A stretch of DNA of 52,762 nucleotides, taken from an uncultured Bacteroidales bacterium (GTDB taxonomy: Bacteria; Bacteroidota; Bacteroidia; Bacteroidales; UBA932). A model generated the notes under the pieces. That model did no database searches and was not told where the DNA came from. It saw only the letters and a program-made list of their open reading frames with translations. The position numbers and the translations under genes are program-made. This document shows positions 26,501 to 34,454 of the stretch, one piece after another. Every line of letters starts with the position of its first letter. Position 1 is the stretch's first letter. The stretch is taken from contig CALVDP010000011.1 in NCBI GenBank assembly GCA_944326315.1, positions 1 to 52,762 of the forward strand. Direction: 5' to 3'.

Positions 26501-27455
26501 TTCAAATCGTCTCGGAACGGGTCTCGGATTGCCGCTGGTAAAAAAGCTTGTAGAACAACATAAAGGTACCATAACTGTCGGAACAGATAATGGTTTCACA
26601 TGCTTTTCTATTTCAATACCTATGACATCCGACACAGATGCAAGCAAAAGCCTGATTCCGGAAGAAAACTCACAGGACAGAGACTCCGGCAGGTTACAGA
26701 TTCTCATAGTTGAAGATGATGAAAGTATGAGGATGTTCTTAAAGAACCTTCTATCATTAACATACGATGTTGTTCTTAAAGACAATGCATCAAAAGCCTT
26801 ACGTTATATGGAATTTAAACTGCCGGATTTCATAATATGCGATATTATGATGCCCGGTATTGGAGGTATTGAATTCTGCAGGACCATAAAGACCAAGTTG
26901 GACTATTCCCATATCCCGGTACTCATGCTTTCGGCAAAAACTGACATCAACACAAAAATATCATGTCTGGATGCTGGAGCCGAAGTCTTTATGGAGAAAC
27001 CTTTTTCCAACAACTACCTTCTGGCTCAGATAAGAAGTATTTTCCAAAACCGGCAAAAACTGAAAAACAGTTATTGTGCAAACTCATCTGTGGGAATCAC
27101 ATCATTAGCCAGTACCGATACCGACAAAGATTTTCTAGACAAGCTTAACTCTATTGTTCTTAATAACATATCCGAGAATGATTTCAACATAGACCAATTT
27201 GCGGAAGCAATGAGCATGAGCCGCTCAAGTCTTCACAGAAAAATCAAGGGAATGTTCCAGATGACACCGAACGACCTTGTTAAAATGATAAAACTGAAAA
27301 AAGCCGCTGAAATGCTTACCACCGAAAAATACAGGATAAATGAAATATGTTACATGACCGGGTTCACATCACCTTCTTATTTTTCGAAATGTTTCCTAAA
27401 ACAATATGGATGCCTTCCTAAAGATTATCAACTTAAACACAAAAACAATGAGTAA
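23547..27455 (+). CDS. Hybrid two-component sensor/AraC regulator (HTCS) of the sugar locus
   Basis: A 1302-residue single-chain system. It has a signal peptide (about 1-19), then a periplasmic double-propeller sensor made of repeated 'DSNGFIWLGTKDGL'-type Reg_prop motifs (about 25-640), a Y_Y_Y domain (about 690-765, 'YKYKLDGFDNKW') and one membrane segment (about 769-790). The histidine kinase has H821 in 'FFTNLAHEIRTPLSLIKG' and an ATPase domain ('NILDNAIKF', 'GTGLGLPLVKKL'). The receiver starts near 1050 with phospho-acceptor D1099 in 'IICDIMMPG'. The AraC DNA-binding domain fills about 1195-1300. It senses an oligosaccharide in the periplasm and activates the divergent operon. Its last 8 bases overlap the following GH43 gene. 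Confidence 0.96.
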   Translation: MRILFGFILLFLPIFTSAEGKHFYFSRIGIEDGLSQNTVWCILQDSNGFIWLGTKDGLNKYDGNTFKIYRSNSEEASLKCNFIRSLYEHDDGKIWVGTLLGIYIYNPATGNFSFFNRSTDDGVAITSEINDIKTDKHGNIWICSNWQGVFKYNSQTDELILYKHTPDDLNSLSSPNPWSICVDDEGTVWIGCHNGDLNRFNRKMNNFERRKIGAGVDVYKIKTDKSGILLIGTSKGTYILNPYTDKLQKLLENTEFSDSFVRDIELIGSSEIWIGTETGIIIYNIKENSYTHLVQDYNNPYSLSCNSIYSIFKDKDNGIWIGTYFGGISYVSNNLMKFEKYFPGNPEMLSGKAVREFTEDNFGRIWIGTEDAGLNSLDLKTGKIRHFNTENSGITSNNIHGLYADNINDKLYIGTFGGGLCVMDLHSMKIERHYGNEGRIRISDNNVFSICGDNSGKIWIGTIYGLNILDPETHIISQIEGIDNNAYIYDIAQSPRGIMYMAIYNQGVVKYDPYTRQCTKLPLKSTTGEIRYPISLTFDNESNLWVGTEGDGLIRVADKKDSLEVSTFFDGQVIYCARQDKTGNVWITTNNGLLKLDPESGTYRRFTKGDGLPSEQFNYKSEFISSDGKFYVGTINGFARFSPETLVPRQNDSRLIFTEFRITSNGHEREIHLTQSSGKIKLKHKEANFIIGFSLLSYDSSRQNQYKYKLDGFDNKWHYIKSNMPVSYTNVPAGRYKFEVYGANSDGIWTNHHESIEIIVRPQLYKSTFAYILYIAAFILSIVFIYKILKQKQERRQIERQNIREHMEYRAKIEFFTNLAHEIRTPLSLIKGPFEQIANPSISKHDYDENISIMRVNIDRLLSLINQLLDFRKVDTGNMPIEKTTVNIKTLIKTAATQFVQTLKQKNISIEYNFDEKELYANVDREAFVKIVSNILDNAIKFAEKKVQISINSNSDTFCLEIRNDGTVIPEEFRNRIFDPFFQVDSNRLGTGLGLPLVKKLVEQHKGTITVGTDNGFTCFSISIPMTSDTDASKSLIPEENSQDRDSGRLQILIVEDDESMRMFLKNLLSLTYDVVLKDNASKALRYMEFKLPDFIICDIMMPGIGGIEFCRTIKTKLDYSHIPVLMLSAKTDINTKISCLDAGAEVFMEKPFSNNYLLAQIRSIFQNRQKLKNSYCANSSVGITSLASTDTDKDFLDKLNSIVLNNISENDFNIDQFAEAMSMSRSSLHRKIKGMFQMTPNDLVKMIKLKKAAEMLTTEKYRINEICYMTGFTSPSYFSKCFLKQYGCLPKDYQLKHKNNE

Positions 27456-28479
27456 AAATACAATTCTCCTGATTATCATAATATTGTGTAATGTATTCAA
27501 TTTATCTGCCGATAACAGCAAATATTTCACAAATCCAATCGTGCAGAATGGAGCAGATCCATGGATTGTCAAACATTCTGACGGTTACTATTACTACTGT
27601 GCAGTGAAAGGAGATGCCATAGGAATATCAAAGTCTGAGTATCTTCATGAAATCCAGCCTACGCAAATTGTCTGGGAACCAGATAAAGGGTCTGAAGTTT
27701 GGAATTCAACTTGCATATGGGCTCCAGAATTGCATTTTTGGAATGGCAAATGGTATATTCTGTATTCTGCCGGAAAATCAGGACCGCCTTTCTGTCATCA
27801 AAGAGCTGGCGTCCTTGAGTCGGAAACAGACGATCCTTTCGGTAAATGGATTGACCGGGGTATGGTTTATACAGGAGACCCTGACAATACAGAGAGTATC
27901 TGGGCTATTGACATGACAATGTTTGAATATAATGACCAATTATACTGTATATGGTCCGGATGGGAGCAAAATCAAAGAACAGACAAAACCCCTCAAAATC
28001 TTTATATTGCAAAAATGAAAAATCCCTACACTGTTGAGTCTCCAAGAGTAAGGATTTCGTCTCCAGATATGTACTACGAACATGAAAACGGCTTACCGAT
28101 AAATGAGGGGCCTCAAATATTACAACATCGGGGACGTCTGTTTGTCGTTTATTCCTGCGGGCAATCCTGGCTTACGACGTATAAACTGGCATGGATAAAA
28201 TTAAAGAAAAATAAAAGCCCACTTGAGGCATCTTCGTGGATCAAATCAAAAAAACCGGTATTTAAAGGAACTGAATCTGTATTCGGAGTAGGTCATGCAT
28301 GCTTTACTGAATCGCCTGACGGAAAAGAAAATTATATTGTCTACCATACAAAAAAAGAAAAAAAGCCAAACTGGAATAGAGAAGTCCATATCCAGAAATT
28401 CCGATACAATATGATGGGGAATCCGGTATTCGGTATTCCGAAACCGGCAGGAACCATGATAAAAGTCCCCTCAAAGTAA
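27448..28479 (+). CDS. GH43 family glycosidase translationally coupled to the sensor gene
   Basis: A 343-residue enzyme with signal peptide 'MSKNTILLIIIILCNVF'. ATG 27448 overlaps the sensor stop as ATGAGTAA, which selects it over the in-frame start at 27406 that lacks a proper signal. The GH43 triad is readable: D37 in 'NGADPWIVK', an Asp in 'IWAIDMTMFEYNDQL', and a Glu in 'INEGPQILQHRGRLFVVYS'. The style resembles arabinofuranosidase subfamilies, but subfamily assignment needs a search. Being expressed with the sensor, it could make or trim the inducing oligosaccharide at basal level. The C terminus ends near a family C repeat. Confidence 0.88.
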   Translation: MSKNTILLIIIILCNVFNLSADNSKYFTNPIVQNGADPWIVKHSDGYYYYCAVKGDAIGISKSEYLHEIQPTQIVWEPDKGSEVWNSTCIWAPELHFWNGKWYILYSAGKSGPPFCHQRAGVLESETDDPFGKWIDRGMVYTGDPDNTESIWAIDMTMFEYNDQLYCIWSGWEQNQRTDKTPQNLYIAKMKNPYTVESPRVRISSPDMYYEHENGLPINEGPQILQHRGRLFVVYSCGQSWLTTYKLAWIKLKKNKSPLEASSWIKSKKPVFKGTESVFGVGHACFTESPDGKENYIVYHTKKEKKPNWNREVHIQKFRYNMMGNPVFGIPKPAGTMIKVPSK

Positions 28480-28486
28480 GTAATCC

Positions 28487-28567
28487 TAACGTGAATTCGA
28501 TGAAATGAATGGAATGAATGTCAGAGGGGTGACACGAAAAAGGAAAGGGATTTCGAAGAAATCGTTA
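28487..28567 (+). repeat. Family C element, copy 1 (81 bp, shortened)
   Basis: It begins TAACGTGAATTCGATGAAAT and ends GATTTCGAAGAAATCGTTA, the last part being a small stem with loop GAA. It matches the minus strand of 51875-52018 almost base for base at both ends, but lacks an internal stretch of about 61 bases. It sits between the convergent GH43 and nuclease genes, at the right edge of the AT-rich sugar locus. Confidence 0.88.
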
Positions 28568-28601
28568 TTTAATTCCGGCTGTACGGCAGAACTATACCAT
28601 G

Positions 28602-30467
28602 TCATATACCCCAGCCGGAAAGGTCCAGGGTGGCCGTGACTGCAGGTGGCGCTTCCGGGAAGAATTCAAAGCTTCCTCCGAGCATTGCCTCGATCTCGTC
28701 CACGCTGTATGCGAAGTCGGCAAGGCTGCCGCCTTGGATTTCTCCGTTGTTTTCCAGGTCCTGAGGCAGCCAGAAGCCGATGGCCATCAGTTCGTCTGCC
28801 GAGCATTCGCTGATCTTTTTCCCGGTGTTACCGGACCTGGTCCTCAAGTAGACCTTGTATTCGGCTGCCGGCAGGTCACATATTTTTGACTGAGACGAAA
28901 GGTTACTGAATGAACATGCGTCATACACATGGTATCCGTCCTCTTCATAATGGCATCCGGCTACAACGTATATTGTGTCTCTGCATACCCAGGATGATGT
29001 CAGCAGCCCTTCCAACTCTGAATGGATATCAGGATACAGGAATCTTTCCGGAGCTATGTTTGTCGGATAGAATGTCTGGATATTCAGTTCCGAACCGTGG
29101 CCTCCACGGTCTGCCGAGCGGAGCATGTGCCCCCTACCGAAGAACGGTCCGTCATCCAGCGGACTCCAGTACTGGTACAGGTCTGAGGCTGCACTGGCAC
29201 CGTTCCATGGCCATGCGTTCCAGTCCGAACCGTAAATTATCGATTGCTCGGATGTCTCAAACAGCGGATCTGGTCTCCATGGGTCTGGCTCCGTCCTTTC
29301 CCATCCGCCTTCCATGTAGCACTCATGATGCGGGTAGGCAACCCATACCGGATTGTGACGTTCCGTATCATAGCATGCCGAATAATTCCGGACATGTTTC
29401 CCGCTCCTTATCGTTTCTGCCCAGTGCGTCACGTATTTGTATGACTGCTTCCCCTCTATGGTTTCCGGGATTTCCGGCCACGGAGAATTGTCATCTCCGT
29501 CTTTGTATTCCACCGTCTGCCCGGCTTCTTCTGTCGTTGACACCAGCATGAAATCATCTACCTTGGTATTCTTGCCCTTTGACCAGAGTGTAAAGCTGAT
29601 TTCCGACGGTGTCCCTCCGGATATTTCGAAGATGGCGGATGCGAGCACCCATGTTCCCGAGCCTTTCCTTGCATCGAATTCCAGCTCGGTGCCATGCCCG
29701 TTGCGTCCGTCGAAATTCACATAGAGCCTCATGCTTTCCCCGCTTATGAACTCTGTTCCTGAAGGCGGTGTCGCCCCGAATGAGAATTCAAGCCTGTCCT
29801 GTCCGTGCTCCAGTGTGATGCCCGATATGAGCAGCTCCCTGTCATCATATCCGAAATTCAGGGCATTGTCTCCGGATGCCCCTTCATAGCCTGTCGACAC
29901 ATACGTGCTTCTGACGCTTATTCCCTGACCACTGTACCTTATGTCACCTGCTCCGGGTCCTTCCGCATTTATGTAGGCATCTCCCTCGTCAAGATAATAT
30001 GCCTGGGCCGCCTTTTCCCTGTCGAGGTCGTCATGATATATAAGTATCTTACCTGCAGGTTCGTCCGGCTCCTCTTCGTTGTCCTCCTGTACTATCCTTA
30101 CGGAGGCTGATGCCGGCTTGTCGTCAGGGAATCTCCTGTATGTGGTGAATGTTACCGTAGCTTCTCCGCCTCCGAAGTCCGTTATTCTCACTTCAGTGGT
30201 GCCTGCCTGTCCTTCTTCCGGACCGAATTCCAATGATGCATTCCCGCATTCCGAGTACCAGTCCGTGTCCGAGCTTACATATACTATATTCCCCTCAGGA
30301 TTATTCCCGTCAAAGTATATTGTTTCCGGAGAAACACTTATCGTCACTTTTCCCTGTCCGTCATTGCCGTCTCCGGTCATGCTGTCACATGACATGGCGG
30401 AGAAACATACGGGACAGATGATGCAAAAGGCAATGGCTGCCGTTTTCTGTCTGTTTGTCATAGTCAA
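28602..30467 (-). CDS. Secreted DNA/RNA non-specific endonuclease lipoprotein
   Basis: A 621-residue lipoprotein with lipobox 'SAMSC' (C27 counting from the first Met; a second Met lies at residue 3). Residues ~38-128 form a BACON-like Ig module ('KVTISVSPETIYFDG', 'SASVRIVQED'), and ~140-320 a carbohydrate-binding-like beta domain ('KVDDFMLVS'). The C-terminal third is an NUC1/NucA beta-beta-alpha-metal nuclease: 'GRGHMLRSADR' with general base H447, then 'NIQTFYPTNIAPE' with the metal-binding Asn. Family members cut extracellular DNA and RNA without sequence preference. It is probably displayed on the cell surface for nutrient scavenging or biofilm turnover. It lies 91 bases downstream of the AraC gene on the same strand. 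Confidence 0.88.
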   Translation of the reverse strand: MTMTNRQKTAAIAFCIICPVCFSAMSCDSMTGDGNDGQGKVTISVSPETIYFDGNNPEGNIVYVSSDTDWYSECGNASLEFGPEEGQAGTTEVRITDFGGGEATVTFTTYRRFPDDKPASASVRIVQEDNEEEPDEPAGKILIYHDDLDREKAAQAYYLDEGDAYINAEGPGAGDIRYSGQGISVRSTYVSTGYEGASGDNALNFGYDDRELLISGITLEHGQDRLEFSFGATPPSGTEFISGESMRLYVNFDGRNGHGTELEFDARKGSGTWVLASAIFEISGGTPSEISFTLWSKGKNTKVDDFMLVSTTEEAGQTVEYKDGDDNSPWPEIPETIEGKQSYKYVTHWAETIRSGKHVRNYSACYDTERHNPVWVAYPHHECYMEGGWERTEPDPWRPDPLFETSEQSIIYGSDWNAWPWNGASAASDLYQYWSPLDDGPFFGRGHMLRSADRGGHGSELNIQTFYPTNIAPERFLYPDIHSELEGLLTSSWVCRDTIYVVAGCHYEEDGYHVYDACSFSNLSSQSKICDLPAAEYKVYLRTRSGNTGKKISECSADELMAIGFWLPQDLENNGEIQGGSLADFAYSVDEIEAMLGGSFEFFPEAPPAVTATLDLSGWGI

Positions 30468-30558
30468 GTCTGATTAATCTAGACACAAATATCGCTTGTT
30501 TGTGTATTCAAGGCATGTCAGAGGATAAAATTTTCTTGTCTCTGGATAAAAAACCTTG

Positions 30559-31680
30559 TCATGACAGTTTCTCCCTGTCCTTGAATCTGGCAGGAGATAT
30601 GCCTGCAGTCCTGGCGAATGAACGGTAGAATGTGGATATTGAATTGTATCCGCTGAGCTCCGCAATTTCCGTGAAAGTCTTGTCAGGATGACTGCGGATA
30701 AGAGCCGCGGCCTTCCTTGCCCGATAGCCGTTCACATATTCATAGAATGTCGTATGGAGTGTCCCGTTCAGAAAATCCGAAAGGTAAGTCCTGTTGGTTC
30801 CTACCGCAGCGGCGAGATCTGAAAGAGTCAGTCTCGGATTCAGGAATATTTCTTCCTTTTCCATGCATTCCGAAAGCCTCTCCTGCAGACGGCTGCAGCT
30901 GTCCGGGGACTCGGTATTCCCGTCCTGCCTTTCAGTCATGTTGTCCGGGCATATCTTTTCCTCGCTGCAGGATAAAGCCTGTCTGCCGCCATCTTTTCCC
31001 GCGGCTTCCGCCATGACCGGTATTTCTACGACCTTGTGCTTTATGGCCAGGAAGTAAATGTAGCTCCAGCAGCAAATTGACACCAAAAAATATACGGCAT
31101 CCCCGAGGTATGAAGACTTCCACATGAGCACGGTCCATGCCACGAGGCTGACCAGCAATGTGCACAATGCCTTCCATACCCATGTCACAGAGATGTCGCT
31201 TATGTCCGAGAAATAGTTCTTTATCCTGTTGTCCCGCCGTGACATTGCCATGAGGATGACGGCTATCACTGTCACGCCGAACAATATTATGTACAGCATG
31301 GTGATACGCACGATGCGGTCATCCGGATACACTATATAGAGGAGGAATGCTGTCACGACAGGCAGGAATACACCGGCTGTCCTGAGAGTGTTTATCCATC
31401 CCGGAGATACTGCCTCGAAGAAGAAAAGCGCCATGAGAGGGACATACAGCAGGTCCGCAAGCATCGAGACATTGCAGAAATAGCTGCTCGACCACATGTA
31501 GTCAGACAGAAAGAGCATGTCTTTGGCGACGAGTACGCACATGAACACCATGCTCCAGAACAGGATTTTCTTGAAATTGTTTTCTTTCCTGTACGAAAAT
31601 GTCCTTGCACACATCAATATGTAGAACATCAGTGCGGCTCCTCGCATCAGATGCGACAGGTTCTTCAGTAGGTCATCCAT
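30559..31680 (-). CDS. AraC-family regulator with multi-pass membrane N-terminal half
   Basis: A 373-residue protein. The first ~220 residues carry about six or seven hydrophobic segments ('AALMFYILMCARTF', 'FSMVFMCVLVA', 'AVTAFLLYIVY'-type). A polar linker of ~60 residues follows, then an AraC helix-turn-helix pair ('LTLSDLAAAVGTNRTYLSDF', 'TFTEIAELSGYNSISTFYRS'). ATG 31680 was chosen: the longer frame starting at TTG 31707 coincides with a -7 box (31705-31712) and would begin inside the promoter. Membrane-bound AraC regulators occur in Bacteroidota, but their ligands are mostly unknown. The position immediately upstream of the secreted nuclease suggests that gene as a target or operon partner. 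Confidence 0.87.
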   Translation of the reverse strand: MDDLLKNLSHLMRGAALMFYILMCARTFSYRKENNFKKILFWSMVFMCVLVAKDMLFLSDYMWSSSYFCNVSMLADLLYVPLMALFFFEAVSPGWINTLRTAGVFLPVVTAFLLYIVYPDDRIVRITMLYIILFGVTVIAVILMAMSRRDNRIKNYFSDISDISVTWVWKALCTLLVSLVAWTVLMWKSSYLGDAVYFLVSICCWSYIYFLAIKHKVVEIPVMAEAAGKDGGRQALSCSEEKICPDNMTERQDGNTESPDSCSRLQERLSECMEKEEIFLNPRLTLSDLAAAVGTNRTYLSDFLNGTLHTTFYEYVNGYRARKAAALIRSHPDKTFTEIAELSGYNSISTFYRSFARTAGISPARFKDREKLS

Positions 31681-31704
31681 GGCAAACGTATTTGCACGAT
31701 TATC

Positions 31705-31712
31705 CAAAGATA
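31705..31712 (-). promoter_or_regulatory. -7 box of the AraC-type gene
   Basis: The minus strand reads TATCTTTG, a full TAnnTTTG match, about 25 bases before the chosen ATG at 31680. No TTTG is found at the proper distance, so the -33 part is weak. Confidence 0.45.
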
Positions 31713-31816
31713 ATAAAAACTTTCCAATGTCCCCGGAAATGACAATAGAATGAGCATATCATGCCAGTCCTGCCTGCAACTGCCTGTCTGGTGTGTCCGT
31801 TGCAAAAAAAAAAGTT

Positions 31817-31824
31817 TAATTTTG
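31817..31824 (+). promoter_or_regulatory. -7 box of the antiporter gene
   Basis: TAATTTTG matches TAnnTTTG, 35 bases before the ATG at 31859, directly after a run of ten A residues. No TTTG lies 19-21 bases upstream. Confidence 0.45.
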
Positions 31825-31858
31825 CAGCATCAATCACAGTCACGAGGAATTTGACGGT

Positions 31859-33160
31859 ATGAGCGGCATGATGAATACTCACGGAGGCAGACATATGAAC
31901 GGATGGCTGGCGTTAAGTCCGCTTGCGCTGTTCCTGTGCCTGTATCTCGTATCTTCCATTGTAGCGGATGATTTCTACAAGGTGCCCATAGCCGCCGCAT
32001 TCCTGCTGGCATCCGCGTATGCGCTTCTGATCACCAGGACTAAAGGGACAGAGAAGAAAATAGCGATCTTCTCATCAGGTGCCGGAAACAAGAATGTTCT
32101 CCTGATGATATGGATATTCGTCCTTGCAGGAGCGTTTGCCGGTACTGCGGAGGATATGGGGGCGATAGATGCGTCCGTGAACCTTGTGCTCAGAATCCTT
32201 CCCGGCAAATTCATATATGCCGGGCTTTTCCTGGCTTCATGCTTCATATCCATGGCGATAGGCACGAGTGTCGGTACAATTGTGGCCCTTGTGCCTGTGG
32301 CGTCTGGAATTGCCTCGGAGGCCGGGATGGATGTCGCTTTCGTGACCGCCATTGTGGCGGGAGGCGCGTTCTTCGGCGACAACCTTTCCTTCATATCCGA
32401 CACGACAATAGCTTCGACAAGGACGCAGGGATGCTCCATGCAGGACAAGTTCAAGGTAAATGTCAAGATCGTGACTCCTGCGGCAGTCATTGTCACAGCC
32501 ATATATGTCGTATGCGGGCTTTCGTCAGGCGCCGAAGTGACGGCAGGAGAGGTGGACGGGCTGAAACTCATACCGTATCTGCTTGTGATAGGTCTTGCCA
32601 TTGTCGGCATCAATGTCGTCACTGTCCTCCTTGCCGGAATTCTTGTCAATGCCGTCATCGGATTTGCCTATGGATCATTCTCCTGGGTCGGCTGGCTGGC
32701 ATCCGTAGGGGAGGGTATAGGATCGATGGGCGAGCTTATCATTGTCACCATGCTTGCCGGAGGGATGCTTGAAGTGATAAGGTACAACGGTGGTCTTGAT
32801 TTCATCATTTCAGGTCTGACAAGGCACATTTCCGGAAAACGCGGAGCGGAATTCAGCATAGCGGCGCTTGTCAGTCTTGCGAACCTGTGTACGGCCAACA
32901 ATACCATTGCCATCATCACCACAGGACAGATTGCCAGGGATATTACCTCAAGATACGGTCTTGATCCGAGGAAGTCCGCCAGTATTCTTGATACGTTCTC
33001 ATGTCTTGTCCAGGGACTGATACCGTACGGGGCGCAGATTCTCATGGCATCCGGACTTTCCGGAGTCTCCGGCATCTCTATTGTCGGCTTCATGTTCTAT
33101 CCTTTCATTATGGGGATATGTGCGGTTCTTGCCATCATTTTCCGTTATCCTCGTCATTAG
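31859..33160 (+). CDS. NhaC-type Na+/H+ antiporter
   Basis: A 433-residue inner-membrane protein with about ten hydrophobic segments. Family signatures include 'GAFAGTAEDMGAIDASVNLV', 'MAIGTSVGTIVALVPVASGI', 'GGAFFGDNLSFISDTTIAST' (acidic residues in a transmembrane region as expected for ion binding) and 'SLANLCTANNTIAIITTG'. It exchanges sodium, or possibly an organic substrate, for protons, since some members of this family (Na+/H+ antiporter family, PF03553) carry malate/lactate or other ions. It is a single gene with its own -7 box, divergent from the AraC gene. Confidence 0.88.
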   Translation: MSGMMNTHGGRHMNGWLALSPLALFLCLYLVSSIVADDFYKVPIAAAFLLASAYALLITRTKGTEKKIAIFSSGAGNKNVLLMIWIFVLAGAFAGTAEDMGAIDASVNLVLRILPGKFIYAGLFLASCFISMAIGTSVGTIVALVPVASGIASEAGMDVAFVTAIVAGGAFFGDNLSFISDTTIASTRTQGCSMQDKFKVNVKIVTPAAVIVTAIYVVCGLSSGAEVTAGEVDGLKLIPYLLVIGLAIVGINVVTVLLAGILVNAVIGFAYGSFSWVGWLASVGEGIGSMGELIIVTMLAGGMLEVIRYNGGLDFIISGLTRHISGKRGAEFSIAALVSLANLCTANNTIAIITTGQIARDITSRYGLDPRKSASILDTFSCLVQGLIPYGAQILMASGLSGVSGISIVGFMFYPFIMGICAVLAIIFRYPRH

Positions 33161-33187
33161 CCGTATGTCCGTCTGCGTGGTTTGGGA

Positions 33188-33219
33188 TTTGGCAGATATT
33201 TTGCAAAATAATATATTTG
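33188..33219 (+). promoter_or_regulatory. Promoter upstream of fabH
   Basis: TTTG (33188-33191), 20 bases, then TATATTTG (33212-33219): both boxes and the spacing fit the Bacteroidota consensus. The predicted start near 33226 lies about 228 bases before the fabH ATG. Confidence 0.65.
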
Positions 33220-33225
33220 TCATGC

Positions 33226-33453
33226 ACAATAACCGCCGAATGGTTTTAGACGAATAGGATAACCGAAAGGCTGGGAGAATTCATCCGCGGATGTTTTCTT
33301 CCGGTATCTTTAATGTAATTCCATGCAGCCCGGAAGCCGGGCCCTGTCATGACGGGAATATAGGATTCCCTGTATGCGGGCCTGTGCCGGAAGCGGATGC
33401 CTGGAGTCTGGGCTCCTGCAAGTCAGATCCGTGAGGCATATAATTTCAGAGTG
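33226..33453 (+). other. Long untranslated leader of fabH
   Basis: If the promoter at 33188-33219 is used, this stretch is a 5' leader of about 228 bases with no convincing coding content. It has several GC-rich self-complementary parts, for example AGCCCGG...CCGGGC around 33328-33351. It does not match the B12, TPP or SAM riboswitch cores I know. It may be a regulatory leader, or merely a distant promoter. Confidence 0.35.
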
Positions 33454-34449
33454 ATGGGAGCAGTTATCAATTCAATCGGAGTCTATTGCCCGGAACGGGT
33501 TATTTACAATTCTTATTTTGAAAAATACCTTGACACGTCAGACAGCTGGATAAAGGAACGTACAGGAATAGAAAAACGTCATTTCACTGCGGATGACGAG
33601 TTTACAAGCGATCTATGCATCAGGGCGGCCCGCAATCTTCAGGAGAGGTACGGCAAGGATCTCGAAGATGTCGACTTCATTATAGTGGCGACGATGACAC
33701 CTGACCATACGGTGCCGAATACGGCAAGCAAGGTGCAGGCCGGGCTTGGTATCCGCAATGCTGGAGCAGTGGACATCTGCACTGCGTGTTCCGGCTTCTG
33801 TTACGGGCTTATAATGGCCAAGGGGCTCATCTCGTCGGGGACTCATAAGAAAATCCTGGTCTTCGGGGCAGACACCATGTCCAAGGTGGTGGACTTTTCG
33901 GACAGGAATACCTGCATACTTTTCGGAGACGGCGCCGGCGTAGTGCTGGTCGAGAATTCTCCAGGCGATAACGGCTTGCTGGAGCCTGTGTCCGGTACGG
34001 AGGGTGACAAGGGAAGGGAAATCTACGTGACAGGAAACCGTGCCGAGATAGACGGTGAGGCCGTGGAGGCTGACGGCAAGTTCCATCAGAACGGAAAGGC
34101 TGTCTATAAATGGGCTCTGGGGACAATGACAAGAGTGTTGCCGCAGGTTGTGCGGGCCAGTGGCCTGGAGATGTCGGATATTTCGTGTTTTCTGCCGCAC
34201 AGTGCCAATTACAGGATGCTGGAGGCTGCTGTGCGCATGCTCGGAATACCGATGGAAAGGTGTGCGGAGAGTGTCACGAAATATGCCAACACTTCTGCCG
34301 CCAGTGTCCCTCTTGCATGGAATGAGGCTGTTGTGTCCGGAAAGGCAAGGTATGGGGATATGCTGGCTTTGCTCGGTTTCGGAGGTGGGCTTACTTATGC
34401 CGGTATCTGTCTCAGAAATGATATTCCGGACCAGGAATGTGGCTCGTAA
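33454..34449 (+). CDS. fabH: 3-oxoacyl-ACP synthase III (KAS III)
   Basis: A 331-residue cytoplasmic condensing enzyme that starts fatty-acid synthesis from an acyl-CoA and malonyl-ACP. The catalytic triad is readable: C112 in 'DICTACSGFCYGL', a His in 'FLPHSANYRML', and an Asn in 'KYANTSAASVPLAW'. Other signatures are 'SDSWIKERTGIEKRHF' and the C-terminal 'GFGGGLTYAG'. ATG 33454 ('MGAVINSIGVYCPERV') fits the family N terminus; the frame extends to ATG 33397, but that adds 19 unrelated residues. It is not next to other fatty-acid genes, so it may be a second FabH with special primer choice. Family A repeats follow its stop. Confidence 0.92.
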   Translation: MGAVINSIGVYCPERVIYNSYFEKYLDTSDSWIKERTGIEKRHFTADDEFTSDLCIRAARNLQERYGKDLEDVDFIIVATMTPDHTVPNTASKVQAGLGIRNAGAVDICTACSGFCYGLIMAKGLISSGTHKKILVFGADTMSKVVDFSDRNTCILFGDGAGVVLVENSPGDNGLLEPVSGTEGDKGREIYVTGNRAEIDGEAVEADGKFHQNGKAVYKWALGTMTRVLPQVVRASGLEMSDISCFLPHSANYRMLEAAVRMLGIPMERCAESVTKYANTSAASVPLAWNEAVVSGKARYGDMLALLGFGGGLTYAGICLRNDIPDQECGS

Positions 34450-34454
34450 GTAAT

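Noticed and set aside
33397..33453. Longer fabH starting at ATG 33397
   Set aside because: The extra 19 residues do not resemble FabH N termini; ATG 33454 gives the standard start.
33226..33453. Cobalamin, TPP or SAM riboswitch before fabH
   Set aside because: None of the core boxes of these classes is present, so only a generic leader is reported.
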